Origin: Phoronis australis
Lineage: Eukaryota; Phoronida; Phoronidae
Assembly (NCBI GenBank): GCA_002633005.1
Contig: NMRA01000475.1
Coordinates: 1 to 62,000, forward strand
Reading direction: 5' to 3'
Length of the DNA stretch: 62,000 nt
The notes under the pieces: model-generated
The model's database searches: none
The model's input: only the letters and a program-made list of their open reading frames with translations
Told to the model about the DNA's origin: nothing
Program-made: the position numbers and the translations under genes
Shown here: in pieces, positions 1 to 11,326 of the stretch
How positions within the stretch are numbered: the stretch's first letter is position 1
Layout of the letters: the number at the start of each line of letters is the position of its first letter

Positions 1-1511
1 AGGACCGGAGTTAAGCGTTCATACTGATCGCAACTCCCCAAACCATCGACGCGTCGACGTTAGTATGAAAGGCCCTACAAACTTTTGCCCGTGATTTTGT
101 CTGGGAAAAGCTCCTTCTGTCAGACTGTAGAGCTAAACCATGTCACATTCAGAGAGACCCAGTGACACTAATGTGTGACCTTTGGCACTAAATTGGTATT
201 TTGTGGGCTCAGAATTCAACAACTTTAGTGATTACAATGCTAAGAATGCTGACAACAGTTCCTTTTGAAATCACAATAAAAAACACACTCAGATACCTTT
301 AAATAGTTGACCCTTCTTGGTAATGTCTTCTTGCTCCTATAAAATGTCTCTCACACAGCAGTTTCTAATTAATAGGCTTCCAACTTTCTTGTGAGAATAT
401 TTACTCAGACCCTGGACCACTGTCTTCAAAGCTAATTACGCATAACATTTCCCTGGGTACAGCAAGGATTAATTTGTTAATTATCATAATCCAATTAAGC
501 ACATTACATAGCCAATGTTTAAACACTAACTTCATCAAGGACAAGGCTAGTGGTGGTACATGTACTTTAGTCTAGTAGTGATGAAACCAGTACACTAAGA
601 AAGGCGTGTCATAAGTGAACAGTCTCCACTTGGAAAGCCAGTCTATTCCCAAATAGGATCTATGCCTGCTACCGTGTTAAAAAATCAAAATGGGTCTCGT
701 AAAAAGTTACAGAAGAAGTGGAAATCCAATACATTGCAGAGGGTGTTAAATTTAGGAATTTTCAAATTTCAAACTCATATGACAAACATGGAGAAAGGGA
801 CACACAAAAGACACAATTTTTTGACAAAAACCGAAAGCAAGAATAAACAAAGTTTTATGAGTCAACTCAAATTTCAGCCTCCCCCATATTCTAGTAACAC
901 TTAAATCACAAAGGAGGTAGAAACCCGGAGAGATCTCACTATAGATAGTGGAGTGGAAAAATCTCCCTATCACACAAGTTTCAACGAGTTATTTTAGGGG
1001 CCCCAACTAAACCTACCATGTTGGTTAAAGATTTTCACGTTATTTATCACTATCCCTATCCACCCCAATTTGACCTTACTGTAAGGTTAATAGAGGCATT
1101 TTTACTCTACTCCGGAAGCTTAACCGGCAAAATTGTACCCGAGAAGCTAGCAATCGGGAAAAATTTGTGATTTCGTAAATGAGATTTTGTTAATCAAAAG
1201 CTAGATCTTAAGCTGCACAATCCCATCTAACAAAAGAATGGAAATAAATCTCAATTATGTCTTTGGAGCTCCAATAACAGGGATGCCATACTGTAACTCA
1301 AGTGGATCCATAAGTTAGGACCCCCACCTCAGGCATGAGGCCTGTCCATTCAACTAAATGTATCCAGTTTCAGTCAACACTGATCTGTCAAAAACAATTT
1401 TAAGAGTTCCAAATTCAAAGCCACAACCTCAAACCTTATGAGCTAACTTGAACCTAAAACAGCTTTGAAATGTAATGCTAGTTAGCTAAAATCACCAAAA
1501 ATCAAACTGAC

Positions 1512-1546
1512 CTTTAAAAGTGTCCAGCCAGCAAAAGCACATGTAC
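1512..1546 (-). CDS. Candidate second exon of the same unidentified gene
   Basis: The minus strand has a long pyrimidine-rich tract ending in CTCTGCAG at 1551-1547. A 35-base open stretch follows, then a donor GTCAGT. Joined in phase to the candidate first exon, it gives M-A-N-S-G-T-C-A-F-A-G-W-T-L-L-K, a short hydrophobic N-terminus that could be a signal anchor or first membrane segment. The intron would be about 2.85 kb. A possible further exon (acceptor near 125-127 on the minus strand, open to a TAA near position 13) is weaker. No family was recognised. Confidence 0.28.
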
Positions 1547-4397
1547 CTGCAGAGAAACTCAAACTGAACACAGGCATTAAAAGCAACTCTGTTGGAAGTC
1601 TTTGTGTCAGACCCAGCCAATGGATAATTTTGTGGTGTGACATCACCCAACTTACAGAAAGCAACAACCTGCTGATCTGAACAAAAGAGTGTGAAGTCAG
1701 TCCTGACTGCTGTGAGTTAACCTGTTGCTTTATTTCCTTACACTGAATGATAATGACTGTTTGTGCTTCAGTTAACAGTGTTAAAACCATTTATGTAACT
1801 ACTGGGTAATAAACTTTGTTTTGTTTCTTACTTGTGTGCTTGAAGAAGGTACTTACTGACCCAAGTGAAATCACCTTATTTTTTAACTGAGCTTAAGAAA
1901 GGTAGGAGATTAATCAAATTTTCAGACATACTAATACCTGTTAGAATTGCCAAAATTGTGCAAAAAGGTTTTTATTTCTTCCATTGAAAATGAACAATGA
2001 ACTCACCATTTCTCTTTTTACAGAGGCCCAAAAATTACAACTACCACAAAATGATAATTCTTTTTATCAACATTTTGTTAAAATCAGATCATCATGCAAA
2101 TTGTTACATGAAAAATTTATAATACCCCAAGCAGGACAGGCATCAACACATGTCTATAAGGACAAAACATGTTCTGATATATTTCCAAACCACATTTCTG
2201 TATATAATTACCCATGCCAGAATTAAACACACACCTATGGTGGTCAAACATAAAAATGGTTGAAGACACTTGAGGTAAACAGAAAAGGCAACCAGCAGTA
2301 GTAAGAGGTGTGTATCAGGACACTTTGTAAGCATGTCAAGAATTCGAATTATCAACAAAGGGGGATGTGAAGTTTCATTGAGATTTAGATGTTGAAGTAC
2401 TTGTTAATGTCAAATAGAACTAACCTAGACAATGTGGGTGGCATGACCTAGGTACTGGGTGTTTTGCATAAACAGATATTCTAATTTTATGGCGACTCGA
2501 CTGGTTTTATGGCCGGAAAATGTATTTTGAAATTATTGATTATTTGACCAGAGCTATAAAACAGCAAGGTATGTTGTCTTTTTGTCGTTTTATTTGAAAT
2601 TACCTATTCGTGACATTGGCGTCCAGTCATTCAATACAAATAACTGAAATTGAAGCTGGTGCCTTTACAGTTAAATAATGTTTAAATAATAGGACACTTT
2701 CCAAACTGACTTTCACTTCAGGTTGGAGGCTCAAATTCGTTTTGGGGTTGATCTCAAATTCTCAACAATAAGAACTTTCACGTTATCATTTTTATCAGAA
2801 GAAGAAATCCCTTTCAAAAAGTTTTTTTTTTCAATTTTTCAAACTCTTTTTATGTCAAGGCCACTTGCTGTTGTCGTTTTGGTAATTATTTAGTCACCTA
2901 GGACTGTACAAGGTTGAAACTAGAAAAAAATGCAATTCAGGAAGTTGACCAAATGTGCAAATGGTCTATTGAATTAATATTGCCAACATGGTGCGATAGT
3001 CTTTGAGTACACTTGTTTACCTTGAAATCAAATTATAGGCAGTGCTTCATATCTGCTTCCGATCAATAAAGATTTAGTTACACAGGCATGTCCCAACAAC
3101 ATACTCTTGGTTACATCCTGCAGTCAAATTAAACACAGGAATCAAAACAACTGCAAGAAGCCACAGCCAAATGATAACTGAACCAACACAGAGAAATGCC
3201 AGCAGTTAGAAGCATCAACATGCCCAGCATTGAAATCAACATTAGTGTCATTCATTGGTGTGTAAGAGTGAGTAATAGATTACATAACAGGGTCAACATG
3301 ATTCAGGATAAGAGGAGAAGTTGCCAGGAAATGTGTGGTAATATTAACCGCAAAGTAAATGATATTCAAATCCTCATCATTTAGTTTTTAAAATTGTTCC
3401 AGAAAAGTTTCACACTACTTGTAGCATTTTTAAATGTTCAGATAAAATAAATATTTAATAGCACAAAGCCATAACGGCAAGAGGTAGCTCCTACTCAACT
3501 GGCAACATATTACAAATAGGAGCAGAAGTACTCAGTCAAGTACTAGTAGAAGGAATTTGAGTGGCTCCTGCAGACCATTGAAAATAAAGTCTTACTAAGT
3601 ACATTTAAAAAATTAAAAGCCAGGCACTGGAAGACACCCTGACTTACACAGCTGACTTCCTTGTTTCAATAAAACGACCACATGAATTTTCCTCGCAAGG
3701 CAAATTTACTCCACCACAAATTAACATTAGAAAAATATGACGAAACAGGTGATTTCAGTTTCACCACCTCACCAGCACTGACAGATCTAGGATGGGGTAA
3801 CAGGGGTCCAGACAGGATTTCCGAAGGGAAATGTTCTGTAGGCTTAAGCCCTGAACACATCATGTTGACTGAACATTTTTGATTAAGCCCCCCTTGCCCC
3901 ACACCTCTAAATCCGCTTATGACGAGTTCCTCTCGCTGTCTTAAAAATCTGACTTGTTTTGCACAAAAATGAAGACCCGGCGCAGAGGAAAATTTCAATC
4001 AACACAATAAAATTGACACTGGACGACAAACACGAATTGAATCATTAATAACGTGCACGTGTGGTTTCACGAAAATTACCAGCGGTCCCTAGTACGCCTA
4101 CCAGCGAATTCAGTGTCAGCCTGTTGCAACTTCGTCAGACGCAAATTTCAAACTCGTCAAATCGCAGACGATCAACGCGTTTTGCCAGTCTGTAAATCAC
4201 TAGGTTAAAAATGGCCCACTTCTAAGTAGGCCTAACATAAAATAAGAATGAAAAGTTTTTTAAACCAAAAGTAATGCCTTATCTTATTTTGTAAAATAAA
4301 TTACTTGAAAATTGGAGAACCAAAGCATTTGAAAGAAATAAAAAGTTAACAGAACTTATTTAGCAGGAGGTAACTTGGAGGAATCGAAGGAACTCAC

Positions 4398-4410
4398 CAG
4401 AGTTAGCCAT
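4398..4410 (-). CDS. Candidate first coding exon of an unidentified minus-strand gene
   Basis: Reading the minus strand, an ATG at 4410-4408 is followed by codons for M-A-N-S and one further base, then a strong donor (GTGAGT, complement of 4392-4397). The ATG has a G at +4, and the sequence just upstream is more GC-rich than its surroundings, as expected of a 5' UTR. The exon ends in phase 1, which fits the candidate second exon at 1512-1546. I do not recognise the protein. The coding part is very short, so this could be a chance combination of an ATG and a donor site. Confidence 0.33.
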
Positions 4411-6537
4411 CAACGTCTGCTCACCACGGTCGGGCAAATGCAAGTAGCTCTGACCTTTGACCCAGTGAAAGGGGAGCGCTTTGAAGGACGCAGGACGAGA
4501 AATTAGGACAATATGATTAATAAATTCTCAAGAAGCTACATCCGAGGAAAAACTTGTGTGACGTTGCTGTAATATAGAATAGATATTCCCGACTTAAAGA
4601 ACAGTGTCACATTTAACACAAGTGAGATGTTGTCACAAGTGAGAGCAAGCGAAACTGGTGTCACTTGTACTCCAGACCGACGGGTGCTGCTGTCGTTGTG
4701 ATCATGGCTCCGGCTAAGCGACATCACGAGTCGATGAAGTAAAATGGGCATATCCCATGGCCTGTTTTTGTTTTCGAAACAGAAACATTTCTCATTAAAT
4801 TGAACATTATTTTCGCAAAGGCACGTCTATTTTCCGCCAGTGCCTTCGCCTGTGTCCCCTTTCATAAGCGACCGCAGTCTATAATATTTTTTTTAATATG
4901 AGTGATCTAAACCTTGGATTGAAACTAGTTTGGGAATGTGCAGGTCACAAATTTCGCGAACTTTTATGACGATGCGGGGCGTGATGGCAAAACGAAGATG
5001 AAAAACAAAAAACGGGTAATATGAAATTCATCAACCAAGCTGTCAGACACTTCTCATGAATCACTTCACAACACAGGAAAGGTGTTTGGTGTTTATTGGT
5101 CCGGCTTTCTTGTTCAAATGTTTTATATGAAAAAGGCTGCAATGTCGTTTTCCGTACTACTGACATTACTAACTGACCAACTTTTGAGTGACTAAAAATA
5201 GTGCAACGCTTAATGAGATTTAGTTAACTAGTCTTACTTGGTAATTTTGGTAAATTTAATTATGTGAAACGGTAAGAAGTGGTGCATGACATAGGAGGAT
5301 ATCCAGTAGAGTGAGTCACAACCTCGCAGATGAGATAACAAGTGGTTGTTAATATTGGCAATTGAGTTCAAATGCTAATCCAACACCTCACCGAGTTCAA
5401 AACCGAAACGTAAGTTAGTGGTGCCACCTGATGGAAAAAATCTATGACGTAGGAATTTCGGCTCACCAAGATTTTAAGTAGATAAGCTCATGGGCGTGTA
5501 TTCGGAAAATGAAAATTTTCAGGCGTTTGTTTCAGTAACACCAAATAAACGCCCCGGCGTTTATTAGGAAAAGGGGGCTTGTAAACGGAAAGTCATAACC
5601 TCGGCTGTGCTTTTTATTTTCCTGTTGATTAATACATAGTTTGCCAGCACTAAGTTCGTTTTAAAAATGATAAATGCCCCACAAAATTGAGTTTGTGGCT
5701 AAATGTTGACGTTAGGAAGACTTTTAAGAGGAAATTTTCCTAGTAAACGCCTGGACCATAGACATCGTGACTAGAAACACCCTAACACTCTCCATACGGC
5801 GTCAAGTTGTCAGCTGCAGTAGCGCGTGCGACCGCTCTATGACCTGGACACTTGACACCAGAAGTTGTAACCAATATATACTTATATTTATCTCATTGGT
5901 TGTAACACCTTTAGGCTTTTATTCAACGTAATTTACGAATAAATGCCCATGGGCGCTTCATCGGGTGGGCTCATGTACGGAAAATCCCGGTAGAGGATAA
6001 TTACAAAAAATGATTATTATTGAGTAAATAGCGCACGCAATTTAATGCTAACTGAGACTGAATTCGAGTCCAAGTACACTCGAAATGTTCTCTTATTTGA
6101 GATAAATGCGATTTTTGTTCTGCTGGCCACTGGGCCGCTTTTTGAAGATTTTGTTATGAATGAGCAAATTCTACAGGGTAAATTCATACAGTAATAAATG
6201 CTAGTGTCAGTGACAATGATAATGATAACAATAATTATTGGAATGTTAGTTTTTGAGATTGTGGTTGTGATCTTAGGAGCAATAAGTTTACGATGACTGC
6301 TAATCGCTAGGGCTTCACTGTCATCCAATTTCAATCTTCCGAAAACCAGTTACGAAACTGGAAAAATCTCTTACTTACAGCGGGCCTTATTTATGGAACA
6401 CTCATCCTTCCGATGCCAAATCTGCGTCATCCTTAATAAGCTTTAAAAGAATCACCAGCAATCAATTTAATTAAATGTGTTCTGTGAAGCAAATATGCCT
6501 TCAATATCCCCAGACCAGACTATGTTTTTTATTCATA

Positions 6538-6730
6538 CATGTGTGTGTGTGTGTATATATGGGCATGTGTGTGTGTATGCGTGTGTGTATGTATGTATAT
6601 ATGTATGCATGTATGCATGTATGTATGCGTGGATGTATGTATGTATGTATGTATGTATGTATGCATGTATGTTTGTATGTGAATATGTGTGTATGTATGC
6701 ATATTTGTATATATATGCATATCTATATGT
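6538..6730. repeat. Compound (TG)n / (TATG)n microsatellite
   Basis: Alternating TG and TATG units run without a long interruption, ending in a TATATG-rich stretch. Open frames on both strands here translate only to C-V-Y-M type repeats and are artefacts of the repeat. It lies immediately upstream of the Penelope-like fragment. Confidence 0.95.
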
Positions 6731-6732
6731 AA

Positions 6733-7290
6733 TCGATTCATGCCCAAATTAATAGTGAAGTCCCTGCACGTCGGACCAGTGTCACCAAAAAGTTATTTTA
6801 CAAAAATGTTATGTCCAATAATTACCTCCAGGACGAACACGCCAGTAAGATAATCGTTAGGGATAATGTTAAAGTTTGTAAGCCCGATGATTACCTAGAT
6901 GTTACTATTTCTTATCGGAATAGGAAGTCCTCCAATTTGGTCATGAAAAATAAATATCATTTTAAAGGGAACGTCCACCCCGTTGCCCAGTGTAGTGTTG
7001 TTTATGAGTTTGTATGCCCTATGAACGAATGTCTGCGTTCAAATGTCTTCGAATGTTACATTGGTCAAACGGTTTGCAGTCTTTCCCGTCGGTTATAATC
7101 TATGCATCTTCAACATGGCGCCATCCAAGAACATTTTCTGCAATGTTACGAATGTAAAATCACCCGTCAAGAAATTGTGGAAAACACTTCAATTCAGTAC
7201 GTAGAGCACGATGTGCTGCGACTGAAAGTATTGGAGTCCCTTTTGATTGCATTTGGGAAGTCTGTTTTGAATGACCAGCAAACTCTTAAC
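6733..7290 (+). pseudogene. Penelope-like retroelement fragment: GIY-YIG endonuclease region, broken by a stop
   Basis: The frame opens after a stop at 6730 and reads LFYKN-x-MSNNY, then a basic linker with YRNRKSSNLVMKN. A Cys-rich GIY-YIG-type segment follows: VVYEFVCP, CYIGQT and SLSRRL. Such a string is typical of the C-terminal part of Penelope-like reverse transcriptases, downstream of the polymerase. A TAA at 7096 interrupts the frame. After it the same frame continues as MHLQHGAIQEHF, then KITRQEIVENTSIQYVE and VLESLLIAFGK, the conserved tail of the endonuclease. The reverse transcriptase core is absent upstream, so the copy is 5' truncated and dead. The assignment rests on remembered family motifs. 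The exact 3' limit of homology is uncertain, and the frame after about 7300 looks non-coding. Confidence 0.75.
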
Positions 7291-7617
7291 AGGGTCGCCT
7301 ATCACGTTGCACTTGTTTGCGTGACTTTCCTGTTACCCCCCCTCCCCCTTCATTTGTCTTTTTTGCAGTATTTCATACCTGCCGTTTCCCACTGTGTATG
7401 TCTCCAGCTTATGCTCTGTGGTGGCAATACTGCGTCACTTTATTTCCACTTGAAAATGAAACAAGTATATTTCGAAATATCCTGTGTCTTTTTATCATGT
7501 CTCATGGTCAGTTGCTTCACCAATGTTCTGTTGAGTGTCGGGCATTGTTCCGACGATACGAACGGAACGGAATAAAGACTGCCACTAACAAGTGATGTGT
7601 ATTTAATCAATTTCGTA

Positions 7618-7806
7618 TATGTATGTGTATATATGTATGTGTATATATGCATGTGTATATATGTATGTGTATATATGTATGTGTATATATGTATGTGTAT
7701 ATATGTATGTGTATATATGTATGTGTATATATGTATGTGTATATATGTATGTGTATATATGTATGTGTATATATGTATGTGTATATATGTATGTGTATAT
7801 ATGTAT
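7618..7806. repeat. 14-bp minisatellite, about 13 copies
   Basis: A 14-base TATG/TATA unit (GTATATATGTATGT) is repeated almost perfectly. Because 14 is not a multiple of 3 and the unit contains no stop in any plus frame, all three plus-strand frames stay open with a 14-residue peptide period. These frames are artefacts. The repeat begins a few hundred bases after the Penelope-like fragment. Confidence 0.95.
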
Positions 7807-8330
7807 TATGTCTTTCTTTTATTAACTTTATTTATTGTCTGTTTATTATTTGTTATTTTCATTTAATCGTGTGGTCTTAATTTTAATATCTTCTATTTAT
7901 CGTTTTTTACTATTTATTTTGTTATTTCTTGGGTTGGAACCCTTTGTTTTTTGCACATGTGCGACGAGCTACAGCACCTAAGTAAATGATAAAAATACAG
8001 ACGGAACGGAGTTAGTTGATTGGTTCCTAGGTTCATGAAACAGCTGAGATTAACTGAAGCTAAAGCAAAGTTTTGTTACTACTTTGTGTAATTATAGTGT
8101 TTTTGAGATTTGATATTAATAGTTCAAAATTTACGATTTCGACTAAACCTAATTAGATCGATCTACGTGTTTCTTCACTATTTTTTATTTTGGGTTGTGA
8201 AAATCTGTTTATCTTTCATTTCATAATTTAGCCTTGGTACGAATCTTTTGACAAAATACCCAACCTTGACAAAAAACTGACGATAGCAATTACCCCTTTT
8301 TCTTCACTTATAAATTGTGATCATACATAT

Positions 8331-8402
8331 TTGTGTGTGTGTGTGTGTGTGTGAATGTTTGTGCGTGCGTGCGTGCGCGCGCGCTGCGTGCGTGTATGCG
8401 TG
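8331..8402. repeat. (TG)n followed by (TGCG)n microsatellite
   Basis: A pure TG run passes into TGCG and GCGC units. The alternating purine-pyrimidine sequence could adopt left-handed helix. No gene feature is attached to it. Confidence 0.9.
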
Positions 8403-9887
8403 TCTTTGTGAGCGTACCAAGATCGGGATGTTTTTGTCCTGTCAGTAATTAAACGATTACCCCAGTCTGCGGTCACTTAAAGCTTCCGACGCCAATCCTG
8501 TGACTTTCTGAACTAAGGATGATCGTAGCGGCGACATTCAAGAGAGTACCGGTAGATCAGCGCGAGCTCAGAAGAGCGTTGGTGTCAGAAATCACCAATC
8601 AATGCACCGTCGAGTAAATTTAAGATTATTGCTCATCCTGGCTACGTGATAAACTGTTATGTACTGAGAAAGACTGCAAACTTCAGTTGGTCGTCCGACG
8701 TAAACGCGGCCATCGCCCAACGTCCGTCCCATGACTCCCAGATGCATCGATGTTGAAGTAGCAATCGACTTCACGTCTTCCAAATTGTGTTCCTGATTCT
8801 GGATCCGACAAACACTCACCTGGGGGGACCGGCCGAAATGTGATCAAGGAATGCTAAAAAGATGCTGCGGTCTGATGAATAGTAATCAGCGGACAATCGT
8901 TATCACGTCGTCTGGACGGTGACCACAGACATCTCTTGATGATCTGCCTTCACACGGTTCCCGTGAATATGAATTTGACCATGTGAGAAAATTGGTTGTG
9001 TGACGGATGAAAATGATGTCCGCCATTTTTCTGTTGCATACAGATCAGCCATGTGGCCGAGGCATAAACTGCCTAAATTTTCTAAGTAACTCAACTCGAG
9101 GCTTGGTGATTTTCGGAAACAGAGAAAGGCTTACGCGTATGACATATGAACGAGAATCCTGCTTTCACGCTTGCGCTCGGCGGCAAGCAATATTTGATTT
9201 TAAATATTATCTTAATGGGAAAGGAGGTTAAGTTCAATCACTGTTGCAGACACTTACTTAGTTTCAGCTGGTTCTCATCGGTTTTATTGGATAGAAAGTC
9301 TAAAGTTTTTACCTTTGGTATAATGATCGATTACGCATTGCAAAGAATGCCAACGCCAACGTGTTATTTTTAAGGAGGCGCACGTTGCACACGTTTATAC
9401 GAGTGCATTGTATTCATTCGTAGGCGAATTTGGGTTAAAATTTTGGGAATTCGAGTCTCATTTTGTGCATTCTATAGGCCTCGAACATGCCTTTTTGACG
9501 TACATTATGGAAAATATCGGACCGGTTTCAACGCCCATATAATCGGAGCCACTCTTCCAGACAGCATTTATAATTCCCGGCCTAAAAAAGAATAGATGTA
9601 ATTTATTATATCATGGGCACCTGTGAGAGCGGGTCCCTCAGATGAAAGTATTTTCATTTAGAAAAATGAACAATAAAAGAGAAACAGTAGATGGTCCCTT
9701 CGAGTGCGGTGCGCCTTAATATGATTAAATCAACCGTAACCATAGTTACAGAAAACAAGAAAATAATGACCACTGATTCCATGGGCAGGTCTTTCCTCCG
9801 AAAGAGGACAGATGCATCATTTTACAAATATACGAAAGGAGCAGCATTTGATTTCGCCATTAGGACTCCTTCCCAGGGCAGGCTACC
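8403..9887. other. No feature recognised
   Basis: Only short open frames without recognisable protein content are present, and no tandem repeat or paired inverted repeat was seen. Confidence 0.5.
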
Positions 9888-10092
9888 CATGAGCGCACCC
9901 GGGGGGGGCTCGAATGAGCCTCCCCCCAATTTTGCGAATTGGGCAAAAAAGGTCCGCCACAGTGAAACGGTACGTGGGCCTGAACCTAGTGGCCCCGTTT
10001 TTTTTGTTTAGTCCTCGTGGATTTCTCTCAGTAAAAGGTCCGCTTACCGAAAAATTCGAGCCCCCCTATATTTTAGGCTGGGTGCGCGCATG
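9888..10092. mobile_element. Small inverted-repeat (MITE-like) element, copy 1
   Basis: The ends are inverted copies: CATGAGCGCACCC on the left and GGGTGCGCGCATG on the right, about 205 bp apart. Inside, a G-run and a C-run form a short hairpin at about 9901-9927. The internal sequence around AGTAAAAGGTCC recurs at 28.72-28.92 kb, which also starts with CATGCGCGCACCC. No coding capacity is visible. Confidence 0.55.
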
Positions 10093-10155
10093 CTACCTTA
10101 AGATGAGAGAATATATAATTGTAAAAAGAAAATAGTAAAAGAGCGGCAGCTGATA

Positions 10156-10387
10156 NNNNNNNNNNNNNNNNNNNNNNNNNNNNNNNNNNNNNNNNNNNNN
10201 NNNNNNNNNNNNNNNNNNNNNNNNNNNNNNNNNNNNNNNNNNNNNNNNNNNNNNNNNNNNNNNNNNNNNNNNNNNNNNNNNNNNNNNNNNNNNNNNNNNN
10301 NNNNNNNNNNNNNNNNNNNNNNNNNNNNNNNNNNNNNNNNNNNNNNNNNNNNNNNNNNNNNNNNNNNNNNNNNNNNNNNNNNNNNNN
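10156..10387. other. Assembly gap (run of N)
   Basis: A run of undetermined bases. It ends exactly at the left terminal inverted repeat of the THAP transposon remnant, so the left target-site duplication cannot be seen. Confidence 1.
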
Positions 10388-10449
10388 AGTCAGTCATTGT
10401 TCTACCTCGGTTGTGATAAGTTCGGTCGTCGTTTGCTTTTGTTTACAAG
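10388..10449. repeat. Left terminal inverted repeat of THAP element
   Basis: Pairs with 11265-11326 in inverted orientation. The outer 39 bases match exactly and only a few mismatches lie further in. It abuts the assembly gap, so its true outer boundary may lie within the Ns. Confidence 0.85.
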
Positions 10450-10458
10450 TCAGTCAAC

Positions 10459-10720
10459 ATGCCACGCTGTTGCTGCGTGCCGGGATGTACTCATTATCGT
10501 CTCACACGCGCTTTGGGTATCTTGCGTCGCTTTCCGAATGATGACACACTTCGCCGTACATGGCTAGCTCGTTCATGTGACGAACGCAGAGCTACCAGTC
10601 CACGCAACGTACGAAGCAGTGGAGGGTTACCGAGTGTGTGGCAAGCATTTTCTGCCGCCAGATTACGACAGAGATATGTACGTTGAATTCATGAAAGTCC
10701 CTGCGAAACAACGCCTGAAG
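10459..10720 (+). pseudogene. THAP zinc-finger domain, frameshifted
   Basis: From the ATG at 10459 the frame reads MPRCCCVPGC, then a basic stretch, RRFPNDDTLRRTWL, the N-terminal half of a C2CH THAP finger (Cys pair, conserved Pro, conserved Trp). The second half, YRVCGKHFLPPDYDR with the C-x2-H pair, is in another frame starting before 10577. A one- or two-base indel near 10565-10577 therefore splits the domain. In its family this finger binds the element's own DNA ends. The linker after it is basic and Ser/Pro-rich, as usual for such proteins. As it stands the gene cannot make a complete finger. Confidence 0.75.
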
Positions 10721-10823
10721 AAGGGTAGCAAACCGTCGTTGATTCCCGGCAGTGCCCCGTCGCCAACCCCGAGAAGTGCGTTTTTGAAGCGAGAAGCCTC
10801 GCGAGCTGTGGCCACTATGTACA

Positions 10824-11312
10824 GTGACTGGAGGCACTTCATCTACTGTCACCCGTGCCTCCGAACGTACCCCATTGCGTGCAATTCCGGGAACTAGCAG
10901 TGATTCGCCCTGGGCTGTTGTCTCTAGCCCAGAGCCTGTAAGCAGCCATGCAGCGATGTTGAGTAGTGGGAGTGAATACAGGCCCAGTTCGACACCCAGT
11001 GAAGAGGACAGTTCGTCATCCAATGAACAGATCGGTGAGCCTAAGTTTGATAAGTTTATTGTGGACTTGTATTGGAGCTATTTAGAAGGTGCCAGGTGTG
11101 TGGCGAGGGAGTCACGGCGGGATGTAAGCAGTTTGGGTGCTCAGATCACCCTCCAGTGGGAGTGTGTCGCGGGACACTCCGGCAAGTGGGACAGTTCTTC
11201 CTCTGTACATGAGACGATAATGAGTACACCCCAGTACGCAGCAACAGCGTGGCATGTTGACGGACTCGTAAGTAAAAGCAAACGACCACCGAACTTATCA
11301 CAACCGAGGTAG
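10824..11312 (+). pseudogene. Transposon protein remnant downstream of the THAP finger
   Basis: A third frame, open for 162 codons, holds a Ser/Thr/Pro-rich linker followed by FDKFIVDLYWSYLE, then GAQITLQWECVAGHSGKWDS. The last part resembles the conserved Cys/Gly/Trp segment (about C-x-x-GH-x-x-KW-x-S) that follows the linker in THAP-bearing transposon proteins. I know this resemblance only from memory. The frame runs into the right inverted repeat and stops there, so the catalytic part is missing. A second frame change separates it from the THAP half. Confidence 0.55.
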
Positions 11313-11326
11313 AACAATGACTGACT
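11265..11326. repeat. Right terminal inverted repeat of THAP element
   Basis: Inverted partner of 10388-10449. Unique-looking sequence follows (CGACTGCTCTC), which would include any target-site duplication. Confidence 0.85.

Larger units (their letters stand above)
1..6500. other. Largely unexplained non-coding DNA
   Basis: Apart from the two candidate exons at 1512-1546 and 4398-4410, I see no coding stretch with recognisable protein content. The open frames here are short, low in complexity or AT-biased. There is no long tandem repeat and no clear terminal-inverted-repeat element. If the candidate exons are real, most of 1-4397 is intron of that gene and the DNA from about 4500 to 6500 is its upstream flank. 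Confidence 0.5.
10388..11326 (+). mobile_element. THAP-domain DNA transposon remnant with terminal inverted repeats
   Basis: The left end (10388-10449, starting AGTCAGTCATTGTTCTACC) is matched in inverted orientation by the right end (11265-11326, finishing GGTAGAACAATGACTGACT). The two arms differ at only a few positions over about 60 bp. Between them are a frameshifted THAP zinc finger and part of a downstream conserved region, but no catalytic domain. The element is therefore an internally deleted, non-autonomous copy of about 0.94 kb. THAP zinc fingers with long inverted repeats point to P-element-like or Kolobok-like families. The superfamily cannot be settled without the target-site duplication. 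Confidence 0.85.

Noticed and set aside
3666-3998. 110-codon minus-strand frame
   Set aside because: No recognisable family, no splice context, and an overlapping open frame on the other strand.
6475-6752. Open frames of Cys/Val/Tyr/Met repeats on both strands
   Set aside because: Pure translation of a TG/TATG microsatellite.
7597-7880. Three overlapping plus-strand frames open through the same region
   Set aside because: A 14-bp stop-free minisatellite opens all frames; not coding.
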